Shown one piece after another: positions 51,284 to 60,572 of a stretch of 64,000 bases of DNA. The stretch spans positions 1-64,000 of the forward strand of contig RJMB01000011.1 of NCBI GenBank assembly GCA_003725585.1, in the 5' to 3' direction. The translations under genes were made by a program, and so were the position numbers. Within the stretch, counting starts at the first letter, position 1. Each line of letters starts with the position of its first letter. The stretch comes from Halostreptopolyspora alba. GTDB taxonomy: Bacteria; Actinomycetota; Actinomycetes; Streptosporangiales; Streptosporangiaceae. A model generated the notes under the pieces. The model ran no database searches. It was not told the DNA's origin and saw only the letters and a list, made by a program, of their open reading frames with translations.

Positions 51284-52399
51284 GTGCACTACACCACCGC
51301 GCACGAGGACACGGAGCTTATCCAGCTCCTGACACCCGACGGGGAACTGAGAGAGCATCCCGACTACCCACTCGACATCAGCGCCGCCGAGGTCCGTGGC
51401 CTCTACCGCGACCTGGTCCTGGTCCGCAGGATCGACACCGAGGCGGTCGCGTTGCAACGCCAGGGCGAGCTCGGCCTGTGGGCCTCACTCCTGGGTCAGG
51501 AGGCCGCCCAGGTCGGATCCGGTCGCGCACTACGCGCCAACGACATGGTCTTCCCCTCCTACCGCGAGCACGGTGTCGCCTGGTGCCGCGATGTCGACCC
51601 CTGGGAGCTGCTGGGACTGTTCCGCGGGGTCACCAACGGCGGGTGGGACCCCAACGAGCACGGCTTCCAGCTGTACACGATCGTCATCGGCACGCAGAAC
51701 CTGCACGCCACCGGGTACGCCATGGGCGTGCAGCGCGACGGAGCCCTCGGCGACGACGGCACGGCCGTGATCAGCTACTTCGGCGACGGCGCCACCAGCC
51801 AGGGAGACACCAACGAGGCGTTCAACTTCGCGGCGGTGAACAACGCGCCGGTCGTGTTCTTCTGCCAGAACAACCAGTGGGCCATATCCGAGCCGCTCGA
51901 ACGCCAGGCCCGCGTCCCGCTGTACCAGCGTGCCCTGGGGTACGGCTTCCCCGGAGTGCGCATCGACGGCAACGACGTCCTGGCCACGCTCGCCGTCACC
52001 CGCCGGGCGCTACGTAGCGCGCGCGAGGGCCAGGGGCCCACCCTCATCGAGGCGTTCACCTACCGCATGGGCGCCCACACCACCAACGACGACCCCACGC
52101 GCTACCGGGTCTCCGCCGAGATCGACGAGTGGAAACAGCGCGACCCGATCCTGCGGTTGCGCGCCTACCTCGCCAACCAGGGAATGGCCACCGACACGTT
52201 CTTCGCCGAGGTCGACACCGAGGCCGACCAGCTGGGTGAGCGGGTCCGTGACGAGTGCCGGGCACTGGCCGACCCCGAACCGCTCGACATCTTCCGCGAG
52301 GTCTACGCCGAGCCCAACAGCCACATCGACCGACAGCGCGCTGACTTCGCCGAGTACCTCGCCTCGTTCGAGGACGCCGGCGTGACAGAGGGGCGGTGA
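51284..52399 (+). CDS. pdhA: 2-oxoacid (pyruvate) dehydrogenase E1 alpha subunit
   Basis: 371 residues resembling Bacillus PdhA: VLVRRIDTEAVALQRQGELG, SLLGQEAAQVGSGRAL, and the thiamine diphosphate motif YFGDGATSQGDTNEAFNFAA ending in NN. With E1beta it decarboxylates pyruvate (or a branched-chain 2-oxoacid). GTG 51284 with GAGGAGCGACAG upstream is chosen over an upstream extension. The E1beta start overlaps its stop. Confidence 0.9.
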   Translation: MHYTTAHEDTELIQLLTPDGELREHPDYPLDISAAEVRGLYRDLVLVRRIDTEAVALQRQGELGLWASLLGQEAAQVGSGRALRANDMVFPSYREHGVAWCRDVDPWELLGLFRGVTNGGWDPNEHGFQLYTIVIGTQNLHATGYAMGVQRDGALGDDGTAVISYFGDGATSQGDTNEAFNFAAVNNAPVVFFCQNNQWAISEPLERQARVPLYQRALGYGFPGVRIDGNDVLATLAVTRRALRSAREGQGPTLIEAFTYRMGAHTTNDDPTRYRVSAEIDEWKQRDPILRLRAYLANQGMATDTFFAEVDTEADQLGERVRDECRALADPEPLDIFREVYAEPNSHIDRQRADFAEYLASFEDAGVTEGR

Positions 52400-53385
52400 C
52401 GCACATGGGTAGCAAGCTCACCCTCGGCAGGGCGATCAACACGGGCCTGCGCCAGGCGATGGAGGCCGACCCCAAGGTCCTCGTGATGGGCGAGGACGTC
52501 GGGAAGCTGGGCGGCGTGTTCCGGGTGACCGACGGTCTACAGAAGGACTTCGGCGCCGACCGGGTCATCGACACCCCGCTCGCCGAGTCCGGCATCGTCG
52601 GCACCGCGATCGGTCTGGCGCTTCGCGGTTACCGACCGGTGTGCGAAATCCAGTTCGACGGGTTCTTCTTCCCCGCGGCGAACCAGACGTTCTCCCAGCT
52701 CGCCAAGATACGGCGGCGCTCCGCGGGGGTGCTCAGCGTCCCGGTCGTGATCCGGATCCCCTACGGCGGCGGAATCGGTGCGGTCGAGCACCACAGCGAG
52801 TCCCCCGAGGCGTACTTCACCCACACCGCCGGCCTCAGAGTGGTCACGGCCGCCACCCCCGAGGACGCCTACTGGGCGATCCAACAGGCGGTCGCCTCGG
52901 ACGACCCGGTGATCTTCCTCGAGCCGAAGCGGCGCTACTACGAGAAAGCCGAGGTGGACACGGACGCCACCCTCTCCGCGGCTCCCCCGCTGGACGCCGC
53001 CCGCGTCGCGCGCCCCGGAAGCGACGCCACCATCGTCGCCTACGGCCCCATGGTCAAGACGGCGCTACAGGCGGCCGAGGCCGACACCGAACGCGACATC
53101 GAGGTGATCGACCTCCGTTCGCTGGCCCCGATCGACTACGACACCGTCGCCGACTCGGTCCGCAGGACCGGTCGCCTGGTCGTCGTGCACGAGGCCCCAC
53201 TCACCAACGGGGTGGGCGGTGAGATCTCCGCGCGGGTCACCGAGGAGTGCTTCTACCACCTGGAGGCCCCCGTCATGCGGGTGTGCGGGTTCGACACCCC
53301 CTATCCGCAGTCGCGGTTGGAGGAGTACTACCTACCCGACCTCGATCGGATTCTCGACGGTATCGACCGCGCGTTCGCGTACTAG
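52396..53385 (+). CDS. pdhB: 2-oxoacid (pyruvate) dehydrogenase E1 beta subunit
   Basis: 329 residues: KVLVMGEDVGKLGGVFRVTD, DTPLAESGIVGTAIGLALRG, IGAVEHHSESPEAYFTHTAG and VHEAPLTNGVGGEISARVTE. Forms the alpha2beta2 E1 with PdhA. GTG 52396 overlaps the preceding stop; ATG 52405 is an alternative. The E2 gene follows after nine bases. Confidence 0.92.
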   Translation: MTHMGSKLTLGRAINTGLRQAMEADPKVLVMGEDVGKLGGVFRVTDGLQKDFGADRVIDTPLAESGIVGTAIGLALRGYRPVCEIQFDGFFFPAANQTFSQLAKIRRRSAGVLSVPVVIRIPYGGGIGAVEHHSESPEAYFTHTAGLRVVTAATPEDAYWAIQQAVASDDPVIFLEPKRRYYEKAEVDTDATLSAAPPLDAARVARPGSDATIVAYGPMVKTALQAAEADTERDIEVIDLRSLAPIDYDTVADSVRRTGRLVVVHEAPLTNGVGGEISARVTEECFYHLEAPVMRVCGFDTPYPQSRLEEYYLPDLDRILDGIDRAFAY

Positions 53386-53394
53386 GGGAGCCCG

Positions 53395-54786
53395 ATGACC
53401 AGGACAGAGCAAGGAGCGCAGGAGTTCCGACTGCCCGACGTTGGCGAGGGGCTGGTCGACGCGGAGATCCTGCGATGGTACGTGCGGCCCGGTGACCGGG
53501 TCGAGGTCAACCAGCCCATCTGCGAGATCGAGACCGCCAAGGCCGCGGTGGAACTTCCGAGTCCCTACGCAGGCACCGTGCTGGAGGTGCTGGTCGAGGC
53601 CGGAACCACGGTCGACGTCGGAACCCCGATCATCCGGGTGGGAGACGGCGCCGCCGGAGCCGCCACCGGCTCAGACGAGTCCACGTCCGGGCAGTCGGGC
53701 GAGGAGGACGAGCCCCGAGAGAAGCCGCTCGTGGGATCGGGGGAGAAACCGGCGGCGACCCAGCGCCGGCGCAGGCGTCCGGCGCCCACCCGAACCGAGG
53801 CCCCACCCCGAGAGGAGGGCCGGGACGGTGGTGCGGCCTCCGCCGGCCGCGAGGCGTCCGCCGCGTCGAACGGCGGCCCCGCGAGGCCGCTGGCCAAACC
53901 CCCCGTGCGCAAGCTCGCCCGGGACCTCGGGGTCGACCTGCGCGAGGTCACACCCACCGGTGCCGGTGGGGTGGTGACCCGCGAGGACGTCCAGCGCCAC
54001 ACGGCGCCCCCGGCCGCGGTCCCAAAGGCCGCCGGGGCCGGCGAGACGGAACCGCAGCCGCGGCCGGCCGGGGATCTGGCCGACCGAGAGGAGCGCATCC
54101 CGGTCACGGGGGTGCAACGACATATGGCGTCGGCCATGGTGGACAGCGCGTTCACCGCCCCGCACGTGACCGAGTTCCTGCAGGTCGACGCGACCAAGGC
54201 GCTGCGGGCGGTGCGCCGGCTGCGCGAACGGCCGGAGTTCACCGACGTCAGGGTATCCCCGTTGCTCCTCGTGGCGAAGGCGCTGCTGACCGCTGTGAAG
54301 CGGCACCCCCGGATCAACGCCACGTGGGACGACGAGAACCGGGAGATCGTGGTGAAGCACTACGTGAACCTGGGGATCGCGGCGGCCACCGACCGTGGAC
54401 TGATCGTGCCGAACATCAAGGACGCCGACTCCAAACCGCTGCCCGACCTCGCGCGTGAGCTGAACGAGCTCACCGAGACCGCGCGTGAGGGGACCACCAC
54501 CCCGGCGGCCATGAGCGGCGGGACGATCACGGTCACCAACGTCGGTGTGTTCGGGGTCGACGCGGGAACCCCGATCATCAACCCCGGCGAGGGCGCGATC
54601 CTGGCGTTCGGCCAGATCCGGGACCTGCCGTGGGTGCACAAGGGCAAGCTCGCGGTCAGGAAGGTGACGACACTGTCGTTGTCCTTCGACCACCGCATGA
54701 TCGACGGCGAGCTGGGATCCAAGGTGCTGCGGGATGTCGGCGCGATGCTGGAGGACCCGGAGATGACCGCCCTGGCCTGGGGATGA
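53395..54786 (+). CDS. pdhC: dihydrolipoamide acyltransferase E2
   Basis: 463 residues. The N-terminal lipoyl domain has the lipoylated Lys in EIETAKAAVELP. A long Glu/Arg/Pro/Ala linker follows, then the E1/E3-binding domain (PPVRKLARDLGVDLREVTPT, then GAGGVVTREDVQRH at about residues 166-205). The C-terminal catalytic domain ends with SFDHRMIDGELGSK (HxxxDG). It transfers the acyl group to CoA. Only one lipoyl domain. No E3 (dihydrolipoamide dehydrogenase) gene is adjacent, so it is shared from elsewhere. Confidence 0.93.
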   Translation: MTRTEQGAQEFRLPDVGEGLVDAEILRWYVRPGDRVEVNQPICEIETAKAAVELPSPYAGTVLEVLVEAGTTVDVGTPIIRVGDGAAGAATGSDESTSGQSGEEDEPREKPLVGSGEKPAATQRRRRRPAPTRTEAPPREEGRDGGAASAGREASAASNGGPARPLAKPPVRKLARDLGVDLREVTPTGAGGVVTREDVQRHTAPPAAVPKAAGAGETEPQPRPAGDLADREERIPVTGVQRHMASAMVDSAFTAPHVTEFLQVDATKALRAVRRLRERPEFTDVRVSPLLLVAKALLTAVKRHPRINATWDDENREIVVKHYVNLGIAAATDRGLIVPNIKDADSKPLPDLARELNELTETAREGTTTPAAMSGGTITVTNVGVFGVDAGTPIINPGEGAILAFGQIRDLPWVHKGKLAVRKVTTLSLSFDHRMIDGELGSKVLRDVGAMLEDPEMTALAWG

Positions 54787-54793
54787 GACGGGT

Positions 54794-54825
54794 GTCCCGC
54801 CGCCGGCCGCCTCCGGCGGCGGGAC
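54794..54825. terminator. bidirectional terminator hairpin after the pdh operon
   Basis: GTCCCGCCGCCGG (54794-54806) and CCGGCGGCGGGAC (54813-54825), a perfect 13-bp stem with a six-base loop, between convergent genes. No T-run. Confidence 0.65.
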
Positions 54826-54836
54826 CACGACAACGG

Positions 54837-55532
54837 CTATCCGCCGTTGCCCCGCGTGGTGTCCCCCACTGGCTCCTCCCGCTCCATGCCCGGTGCCTCC
54901 CGGAGCTCGCAGTCGTCCACCTCACCCTTGGCGACGTCGTACATGACCCCGTCGTTGCGCGCGAGCTGGCTGGCGGTGGGTTCCACATCGCCCTCCGTCT
55001 CCCACAGCCCCAGGACGAGTGTGTGCTCCTCGGACCACTCGCTCGGGTCGATCACGAGCTGGTGCCGGATTCCGCTCTCCGCCACCCTCGTATCCATCTC
55101 GATATGTGAGGTGAGGCGTTGCGCACGCTCGTAACGCGGTTGTTCGCATATGTGGCCGGCGGGAATGGATTCCACGACGGCGGGGATCCCGTGCTCCTCC
55201 AGGGTCCGCTCCAGCTCATCGGCTGCCGGATCCCTCATGTCCAGTTCCACCCGGTCCAGTTCCACCCGGACCGTGCCGTCGCCTCCCTCCTCGACGGCGA
55301 ACGCGGGCTGGGGGCCACCGTCCCCCGGCAGAAGGGCCGGCGTCACCACCATGGCGGCACCGGCACCGGCGGCGGCCACGGCGACCCCCACGGTACGCGG
55401 CCGTAGTGACCGGGAGGTGGGCCTGGCCGGTGCCGCCTCCGGTGCGGCCTCGGACCGTTGCCGCACCTCGCGCAGCAGATCTCCCAGCAGACGTTCCTCG
55501 AAATCGTCACTGGGGTGGTGAGACTGACTCAT
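54837..55532 (-). CDS. membrane protein of unknown function coupled to an ECF sigma gene
   Basis: 231 residues. The polar N-terminus (DDFEERLLGDLLREVRQRSE) resembles the cytoplasmic part of actinobacterial sigma-associated membrane proteins. One helix follows (VGVAVAAAGAGAAMVVTPAL), then an extracytoplasmic domain of about 150 residues. ATG 55532 overlaps the stop of the ECF sigma gene, so it is the natural candidate for its anti-sigma factor. It lacks a zinc-finger motif, and that role is inferred from position only. Confidence 0.75.
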   Translation of the reverse strand: MSQSHHPSDDFEERLLGDLLREVRQRSEAAPEAAPARPTSRSLRPRTVGVAVAAAGAGAAMVVTPALLPGDGGPQPAFAVEEGGDGTVRVELDRVELDMRDPAADELERTLEEHGIPAVVESIPAGHICEQPRYERAQRLTSHIEMDTRVAESGIRHQLVIDPSEWSEEHTLVLGLWETEGDVEPTASQLARNDGVMYDVAKGEVDDCELREAPGMEREEPVGDTTRGNGG

Positions 55533-56122
55533 GAGGGCACCTCCGAGGTGAGTTGGGGTGGGGCGTCTTCCGCGGGGTGGTCCTCCAACCACTCCCGCAT
55601 CGTTCGGCGCGCCCGGTACAGCCGAACTCGCGCCGTCATCGGCTGGATGTCGAGCGCGTCGGCGACGTGCCGGAGTGGCATCTCCTCCAGGGCGACCAGT
55701 TCCAAAACGGCGCGCTCCTTCGCGGTGAGCCGTTCCATGGCCGCGTACAGCCGGCGCGATTGGGCCTGGGCATCGATGCGTGCCTCGATGCGCGCCAGGT
55801 CCTCCTCCGCGAGCAGGCGGCGTCCGGACAGTCGTCGCCTCGCCTGGTGCTCCCGGTGGCGCTGCCGCCACTCTCCGGCGACCACGTTGCGGGCGATCCC
55901 GTACAACCAGGCCACCGCCCCGCCCCGTCCCGGGCGGTAGGTGTGCGCCGAGTCGATCACCCGCAGGAAGATGTCGGCGGTCAGGTCGGCGGCCCGGTAC
56001 GGGTCGGCAACGCGGCGGGCCACGAACCGCTGGATGGCCGCCACGTGCTCCCGGTAGAAGCGTTCGAACGCCGCCGGGTCGGTCGCGATACGTCTCGGAT
56101 CTGGTTCCGCATCGTTGCTCAC
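55529..56122 (-). CDS. ECF RNA polymerase sigma factor
   Basis: 197 residues: region 2 FYREHVAAIQRFVARRVADP, AADLTADIFLRVIDSAHTYR and WLYGIARNVVAGEWRQR; region 4 LTAKERAVLELVALEEMPLR, HVADALDIQPMTARVRLYRA. GTG 56122 with GGAGGAAGCCAG upstream is chosen. The stop overlaps the next gene by four bases. The regulated genes are unknown. Confidence 0.9.
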   Translation of the reverse strand: MSNDAEPDPRRIATDPAAFERFYREHVAAIQRFVARRVADPYRAADLTADIFLRVIDSAHTYRPGRGGAVAWLYGIARNVVAGEWRQRHREHQARRRLSGRRLLAEEDLARIEARIDAQAQSRRLYAAMERLTAKERAVLELVALEEMPLRHVADALDIQPMTARVRLYRARRTMREWLEDHPAEDAPPQLTSEVPS

Positions 56123-56339
56123 CTGGCTTCCTCCACCGTTGGGCTTTCCCCCTACTTGGCCAGCCCCCGCCGCACCGTTACACGTCACAGCGGGACGGCC
56201 CCGGGCTCGCCCCGAGACCGGCTCGACTCGTGTGCCGCGCGTCACGGTGAGCGCCGATGAGTTTCGTGTCGTCGAGTGGTCCTAGTATCCGGCGAGGCGA
56301 ACAGGTGTTCGTCTTCGACGGCGCGACGAGAGGATTCCC

Positions 56340-57929
56340 ATGACCACCGACACCGATACGGACATCGCACCGGGCCCGCGGGCCGGGCGGCGGGAGTGGC
56401 TCGGGCTCGCGGTGTTGGCGTTACCGACGCTGCTGCTCTCCCTCGACATGAGCGTGCTGTACCTCGCGCTGCCGCACCTGAGCGCCGACCTGCGGCCGAG
56501 CAGCAGCCAGCTGCTGTGGATCATGGACATCTACGGCTTCATGATCGCCGGGTTCCTGATCACGATGGGGACCCTCGGTGACCGGATCGGCCGCCGGAGG
56601 CTGCTGCTGGTCGGCGCCGCGGCGTTCTGCGCGGCCTCCGTGGTCGCCGCGTACTCCACCAGCGCCGAGATGCTGATCGCGGCCCGCACCGCGCTCGGTG
56701 TCGCCGGGGCCACGCTCATGCCCGCCACACTGGGGCTGATCAGCAACATGTTCGCCCACCCCGGGCAGCGAGGCATGGCGATCGCGGTGTGGACGAGCTG
56801 CTTCATGGGCGGAACCGCGATCGGACCGGTGGTCGGTGGCGTGCTGCTGCAGTCGTTCTGGTGGGGCTCGGTGTTCCTGCTCGGTGTGCCGGTTATGGTG
56901 CTTTTGCTGGTCAGCGCCCCGCTGTTGCTGCCCGAGTACCGCGACCCGGTGGCCGGCCGGCTCGACCTGTTCAGCGTGGCCCTCTCGTTGGCGGCCATCC
57001 TGCCGATCATCTACGGCCTCAAGGAGCTGGCCAAGGAAGGGATCGCGCTCGGGCCGGTCGCCACGCTCCTCGCGGGCGCCCTGGTCGGGACGTGGTTCGT
57101 GCGCCGGCAGCTCCGGCTGGACGACCCGTTGCTCGACCTGCGCCTCTTCGCCAACCGGACGATCACCACGGCGCTGGTCGTGATGATGGCCGGCGCCGTG
57201 GGGATGGGCGGCATGTTCCTGCTCATCTCCCAGTACCTGCAGCTGGTCGGCGGTCTCTCGCCGCTGGGTGCGGGCCTGTGGCTGGTGCCCCCGGCGATCG
57301 CGATGATCACCTCGACGATGCTGTCGGCGCCGCTCGCGCGAAGCGTCGGCCGCGGGGTCGTGATCGGCGGTGGCATGGGGGTGACCGCGGTGGGGTTCCT
57401 CATGATCACCCAGGTCACCACGGAGGGGACGGTACTGCTGGTTGGTGGGCTCATGCTCGCGATGATCGGTCTGGGCCCCGGAGCCGCACTGGTGACCGAC
57501 ATCGTCGTGGGGTCGGCGCCCAAGGAGAAGGCGGGCTCGGCCGCGTCGATGTCGGAGACCAGCGGCGAGTTCGGGATTGCCATAGGCGTGGCGCTGCTGG
57601 GCAGCCTGAGTACCGCGCTCTACCGCGGCCGGGTCACCGTCCCCGACGGCGTACCCGCCGAGGTCTCCGAGGCCGCCCGCGACACGCTGGCCGGCGCGGT
57701 CGCCGCCGCCGAGGGGCTCCCGGCCGACGTCGCGGCGCGGATGCTCGAGCCGGCCCGCGAGGCGTTCACCCACGGGCTGAACGTGACCGCCGGGCTGGGC
57801 GCGGCGGCGATGGTGGTCTTCGGGCTGCTCGCCGTGGTTCTGCTGCGCGCGGGGCGGGACGGCGGCGCTCCTGCGCGTGCCGGGGAGCCCGACGAGGCGG
57901 CGCGAGCGCACGCCCCGTCCGGGACCTGA
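56340..57929 (+). CDS. DHA2-family multidrug MFS exporter (QacA/EmrB type)
   Basis: 529 residues with about 14 hydrophobic segments and the DHA2 signatures LDMSVLYLALPHLSADL, TMGTLGDRIGRRRLLL and GPVVGGVLLQSFWWGSVFLL. Resembles actinomycete QacA/SmvA-like proton-driven drug pumps. ATG 56340. No TetR regulator is next to it. Single gene. Confidence 0.9.
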   Translation: MTTDTDTDIAPGPRAGRREWLGLAVLALPTLLLSLDMSVLYLALPHLSADLRPSSSQLLWIMDIYGFMIAGFLITMGTLGDRIGRRRLLLVGAAAFCAASVVAAYSTSAEMLIAARTALGVAGATLMPATLGLISNMFAHPGQRGMAIAVWTSCFMGGTAIGPVVGGVLLQSFWWGSVFLLGVPVMVLLLVSAPLLLPEYRDPVAGRLDLFSVALSLAAILPIIYGLKELAKEGIALGPVATLLAGALVGTWFVRRQLRLDDPLLDLRLFANRTITTALVVMMAGAVGMGGMFLLISQYLQLVGGLSPLGAGLWLVPPAIAMITSTMLSAPLARSVGRGVVIGGGMGVTAVGFLMITQVTTEGTVLLVGGLMLAMIGLGPGAALVTDIVVGSAPKEKAGSAASMSETSGEFGIAIGVALLGSLSTALYRGRVTVPDGVPAEVSEAARDTLAGAVAAAEGLPADVAARMLEPAREAFTHGLNVTAGLGAAAMVVFGLLAVVLLRAGRDGGAPARAGEPDEAARAHAPSGT

Positions 57930-58045
57930 CCCGTAGGCCGTGAGAGGACCCGCGCGCGAGCGATGAGTTCCGGCTCGCCGGTGAGTCTGTACCGGTAACA
58001 GAGCAGCGTTCCCGCCGGGGACGCGCGACCGAGAGGAAGCCGCCC

Positions 58046-58435
58046 ATGTCCCGCCCCAGACTCGACAGTCTCCTGCTCGCCAGCACCGACCCCGAGCGGT
58101 TGCGCGCCTGGTACGCCGGCGCGCTGGACCCCGAGGACGACACCGAGGTGGGCACCTACCGGGTGCTCAGGTTCGGCACGTTCCACGTGCTCATCGACAG
58201 TCGCGACGACATCGGGGACAGCAGCGCCGAGCCCGGCCGGGTGATCCTCAACTTCGACGTGTCCGACGCCCGCGCGATCGCCGAGCGCCTCGACCGCATG
58301 GGAACCCGGTGGCTGTCGCCGCTGGAGGACCGGGACGGCAGCCTGTTCGCCACCGCGATCGACCCCGACGGCAACTATGTCCAGCTGATCCAGCTCAGCG
58401 AGGAGCACAAGGCGGCCATGGCCGCCAGCGAGTAA
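58046..58435 (+). CDS. VOC-family (glyoxalase/bleomycin resistance-like) protein
   Basis: 129 residues: LLLASTDPERLRAWYAGALD, VLRFGTFHVLID, VILNFDVSDARAIAERLDRM and FATAIDPDGNYVQLIQLSEE. Metal-binding VOC fold, reaction unknown. First of two VOC genes; the next starts 13 bases after its stop, followed directly by a sigma factor. Confidence 0.85.
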   Translation: MSRPRLDSLLLASTDPERLRAWYAGALDPEDDTEVGTYRVLRFGTFHVLIDSRDDIGDSSAEPGRVILNFDVSDARAIAERLDRMGTRWLSPLEDRDGSLFATAIDPDGNYVQLIQLSEEHKAAMAASE

Positions 58436-58448
58436 CGAGGGAGTGGTC

Positions 58449-58835
58449 ATGTTCACAGCGACGAAGGCGTTCAGCAGCCTCTCGGTGGACGACACCGAGG
58501 CCGCGCGCGCGTTCTACGGCCGGACACTCGGGATCCGGGTGTCCGATGTCCCGGGGATGGAGCAGCACGGGCTGCTCACCCTGCACATCGCGGGCGAGCG
58601 CGACATCCTGCTCTACCCGAAGCCGGACCACACCGCCGCGTCCTACACCGTGCTGAACTTCCCGGTGGACGACATCGACGAGGCGGTCGACGAGCTGGAC
58701 CGGCGGGGCGTGCGGTTCCTGCGCTACGACGCGTTCGAGCAGGACGAGAAGGGGGTGGTCCGCGACGGCTATCCGCTGGTCGCGTGGTTCACCGACCCCG
58801 CCGGAAACGTGCTTTCTGTCCTCCAGGACGCGTAA
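58449..58835 (+). CDS. second VOC-family protein
   Basis: 128 residues: FSSLSVDDTEAARAFYGRTL, LLTLHIAGERDILLYPKPDH, YTVLNFPVDDIDEAVDELDR and WFTDPAGNVLSVLQDA. ATG 58449 with GAGGGAG six bases upstream is better than GTG 58443. The stop shares one base with the start of the sigma factor (TAATG), indicating coupling. Confidence 0.86.
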   Translation: MFTATKAFSSLSVDDTEAARAFYGRTLGIRVSDVPGMEQHGLLTLHIAGERDILLYPKPDHTAASYTVLNFPVDDIDEAVDELDRRGVRFLRYDAFEQDEKGVVRDGYPLVAWFTDPAGNVLSVLQDA

Positions 58836-59839
58836 TGTTGACAACTGTGGTGAACGACACATCCGAGGAGACCTTCTCCGCCCTGGCGGACCCGTACCGG
58901 CGCGAGATCATGGCGCACTGCTACCGCATGTTGGGCTCCGTGCACGACGCCGAGGACCTGGTCCAGGAGACCTACCTGCGGGCGTGGCGCGCCTACGAGC
59001 GCTTCGAGGGGCGCTCGTCGCTGCGGACCTGGCTGCACCGGATCGCGACGACCGCGTGCCTGACCGCGCTGGAGAGCCGCGGTAGGCGGCCCCTGCCCAC
59101 CGGGTTGGGGGGACCGACCCCCGACCCGGAGGGAGAGCTGGTCGAGCGGAGCGAGGTGCCATGGTTGGAGCCGGTTCCCGACTCGGTGGTCGGCGCCGAC
59201 GGCTCCGACCCGGGAACCGTGGTCGTGGCGCGGGAGAGCGTCCGGTTGGCGTTCGTCGCCGCTCTGCAGCACCTCCCGCCCCGGCAGCGGGCGGTGCTCG
59301 TGCTGCGCGACGTCCTCCGGTTCCGCGCGGCCGAGGTCGCCGAGGCGCTGGACACGTCGACCGCGGCGGTCAACAGCCTGTTGCAGCGCGCCCGCGCCGA
59401 GATCGGTAACGTCATGCCCAGCGAGGACGAGGTCACCGAACCCGACGAGCGGGAGCGGCGCGAGCTGCTCGACCGCTATGTCGCGGCGTTCGAGAACTAC
59501 GACGTCGCCGCGATGGTCGAGCTGTTCAGCTCCGAGGCCGTCTGGGAGATGCCGCCGTTTTTGACCTGGACGCGGGGGGCGGAGAACATCGGCCGGCTGA
59601 TCGCGGCCCAGTGTCCCGCGCAAGGGCCCGGCGACCAGCTGCTGATCCCGACCACGGCGAACGGCCAGCCGGCGTTCGGGCTGTACATGCGCGACGAGAA
59701 CGGGGAGCACCAGGCGTTCCACCTCCAGGTGCTCACCGTGACCCGTGAGGGTGTCTCGCACGTGGCCGCGTTCTTCGACACCCGCCTGTTCCCCACCTTC
59801 GGGCTACCCATGACCGCCCCGGTGGTACCGCGGCGGTGA
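58835..59839 (+). CDS. SigG/SigJ-like ECF sigma factor with C-terminal SnoaL-like domain
   Basis: 334 residues. Sigma region 2 ([40 protein letters not shown]) and region 4 (LPPRQRAVLVLRDVLRFRAA, EVAEALDTSTAAVNSLLQRA) occupy the first 210 residues. The remaining 120 (LDRYVAAFENYDVAAMVELF, WEMPPFLTWTRGAENIGRLI, GLYMRDENG) form a SnoaL/NTF2-like domain as in the SigG/SigX5 group, where it replaces a separate anti-sigma factor. ATG 58835 overlaps the VOC stop. It is in one operon with two VOC proteins and probably the mycothiol-type enzyme. Confidence 0.9.
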   Translation: MLTTVVNDTSEETFSALADPYRREIMAHCYRMLGSVHDAEDLVQETYLRAWRAYERFEGRSSLRTWLHRIATTACLTALESRGRRPLPTGLGGPTPDPEGELVERSEVPWLEPVPDSVVGADGSDPGTVVVARESVRLAFVAALQHLPPRQRAVLVLRDVLRFRAAEVAEALDTSTAAVNSLLQRARAEIGNVMPSEDEVTEPDERERRELLDRYVAAFENYDVAAMVELFSSEAVWEMPPFLTWTRGAENIGRLIAAQCPAQGPGDQLLIPTTANGQPAFGLYMRDENGEHQAFHLQVLTVTREGVSHVAAFFDTRLFPTFGLPMTAPVVPRR

Positions 59840-59864
59840 CAGCCCCAGACCACCGGAGGCGGCT

Positions 59865-60461
59865 ATGACCCTTCCGGAGCCACCCGGCGCGCTCCTGGGT
59901 GGTATCGCCCTGCTCGAACGCGCCGTTGGCTACACCCTGGGCAACCTCAACCTGGTCACGACGGAGGCCCTGGGCCGTTCCACCCCCTGTGCGCGGTGGG
60001 AGCTGCGCGCGCTGCTGGGGCACATGGGCGACTCGTTCGCGACGCTGCGCGCGGCCGCCGAGGACGGACGGGCCGACGCCGAAACCCAGGGCACGGAGCC
60101 AACGGCCGGCGCCGCCGAGACCGTTCGCGGGCGAGCCAGCCAGCTGCTGGGGGCGTGGGCCCAACGGGACACGCCGGCCCCGCTGTCGGTCGCGGGCCAC
60201 CCGCTGTCGATGAGTATCGCCGCCAGCGCCGGGGCGATCGAGGTGGCGGTACACGGGTGGGACGTCGCCCAGACCTGCGGGCACGACCTGCCGGTCCCGC
60301 CGCGGCTCGCCGAGGAGCTGCTCCACCTGGCGCCACTGCTCGTCACGGATGCCGACCGTCCCGTGCGGTTCGCCCCGCCGGTGAGCGTGCCACGCGGGGC
60401 CGGCCCCAGCGACCGGTTGGTCGCCTTCACCGGGCGTCGCCCCGGGTGGGGTCGGGGATAG
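59865..60461 (+). CDS. TIGR03086-type maleylpyruvate isomerase/mycothiol-dependent family protein
   Basis: 198 residues of the DinB/MDMPI fold: LLERAVGYTLGNLNLVTTEA, WELRALLGHMGDSFATLRAA and the signature VAVHGWDVAQTCG. Such proteins use or bind mycothiol and occur widely in actinobacteria; the substrate is unknown. ATG 59865, 25 bases after the sigma gene, likely the same operon. Confidence 0.83.
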   Translation: MTLPEPPGALLGGIALLERAVGYTLGNLNLVTTEALGRSTPCARWELRALLGHMGDSFATLRAAAEDGRADAETQGTEPTAGAAETVRGRASQLLGAWAQRDTPAPLSVAGHPLSMSIAASAGAIEVAVHGWDVAQTCGHDLPVPPRLAEELLHLAPLLVTDADRPVRFAPPVSVPRGAGPSDRLVAFTGRRPGWGRG

Positions 60462-60572
60462 GGCTCCGGTTCCGTCGGGCCGGCGACCATCCCACACGGT
60501 CACGAACCAGAACACTACCGCGCGCGTCGAACCCGGGTGACTTCCCCATAACAGCATGATTCGGAGTCCCCC

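Noticed and set aside
56421-57911. A 496-codon minus-strand frame antisense to the DHA2 exporter.
   Set aside because: His/Arg/Gln/Gly-rich text without domains; the plus strand encodes a full-length MFS protein.
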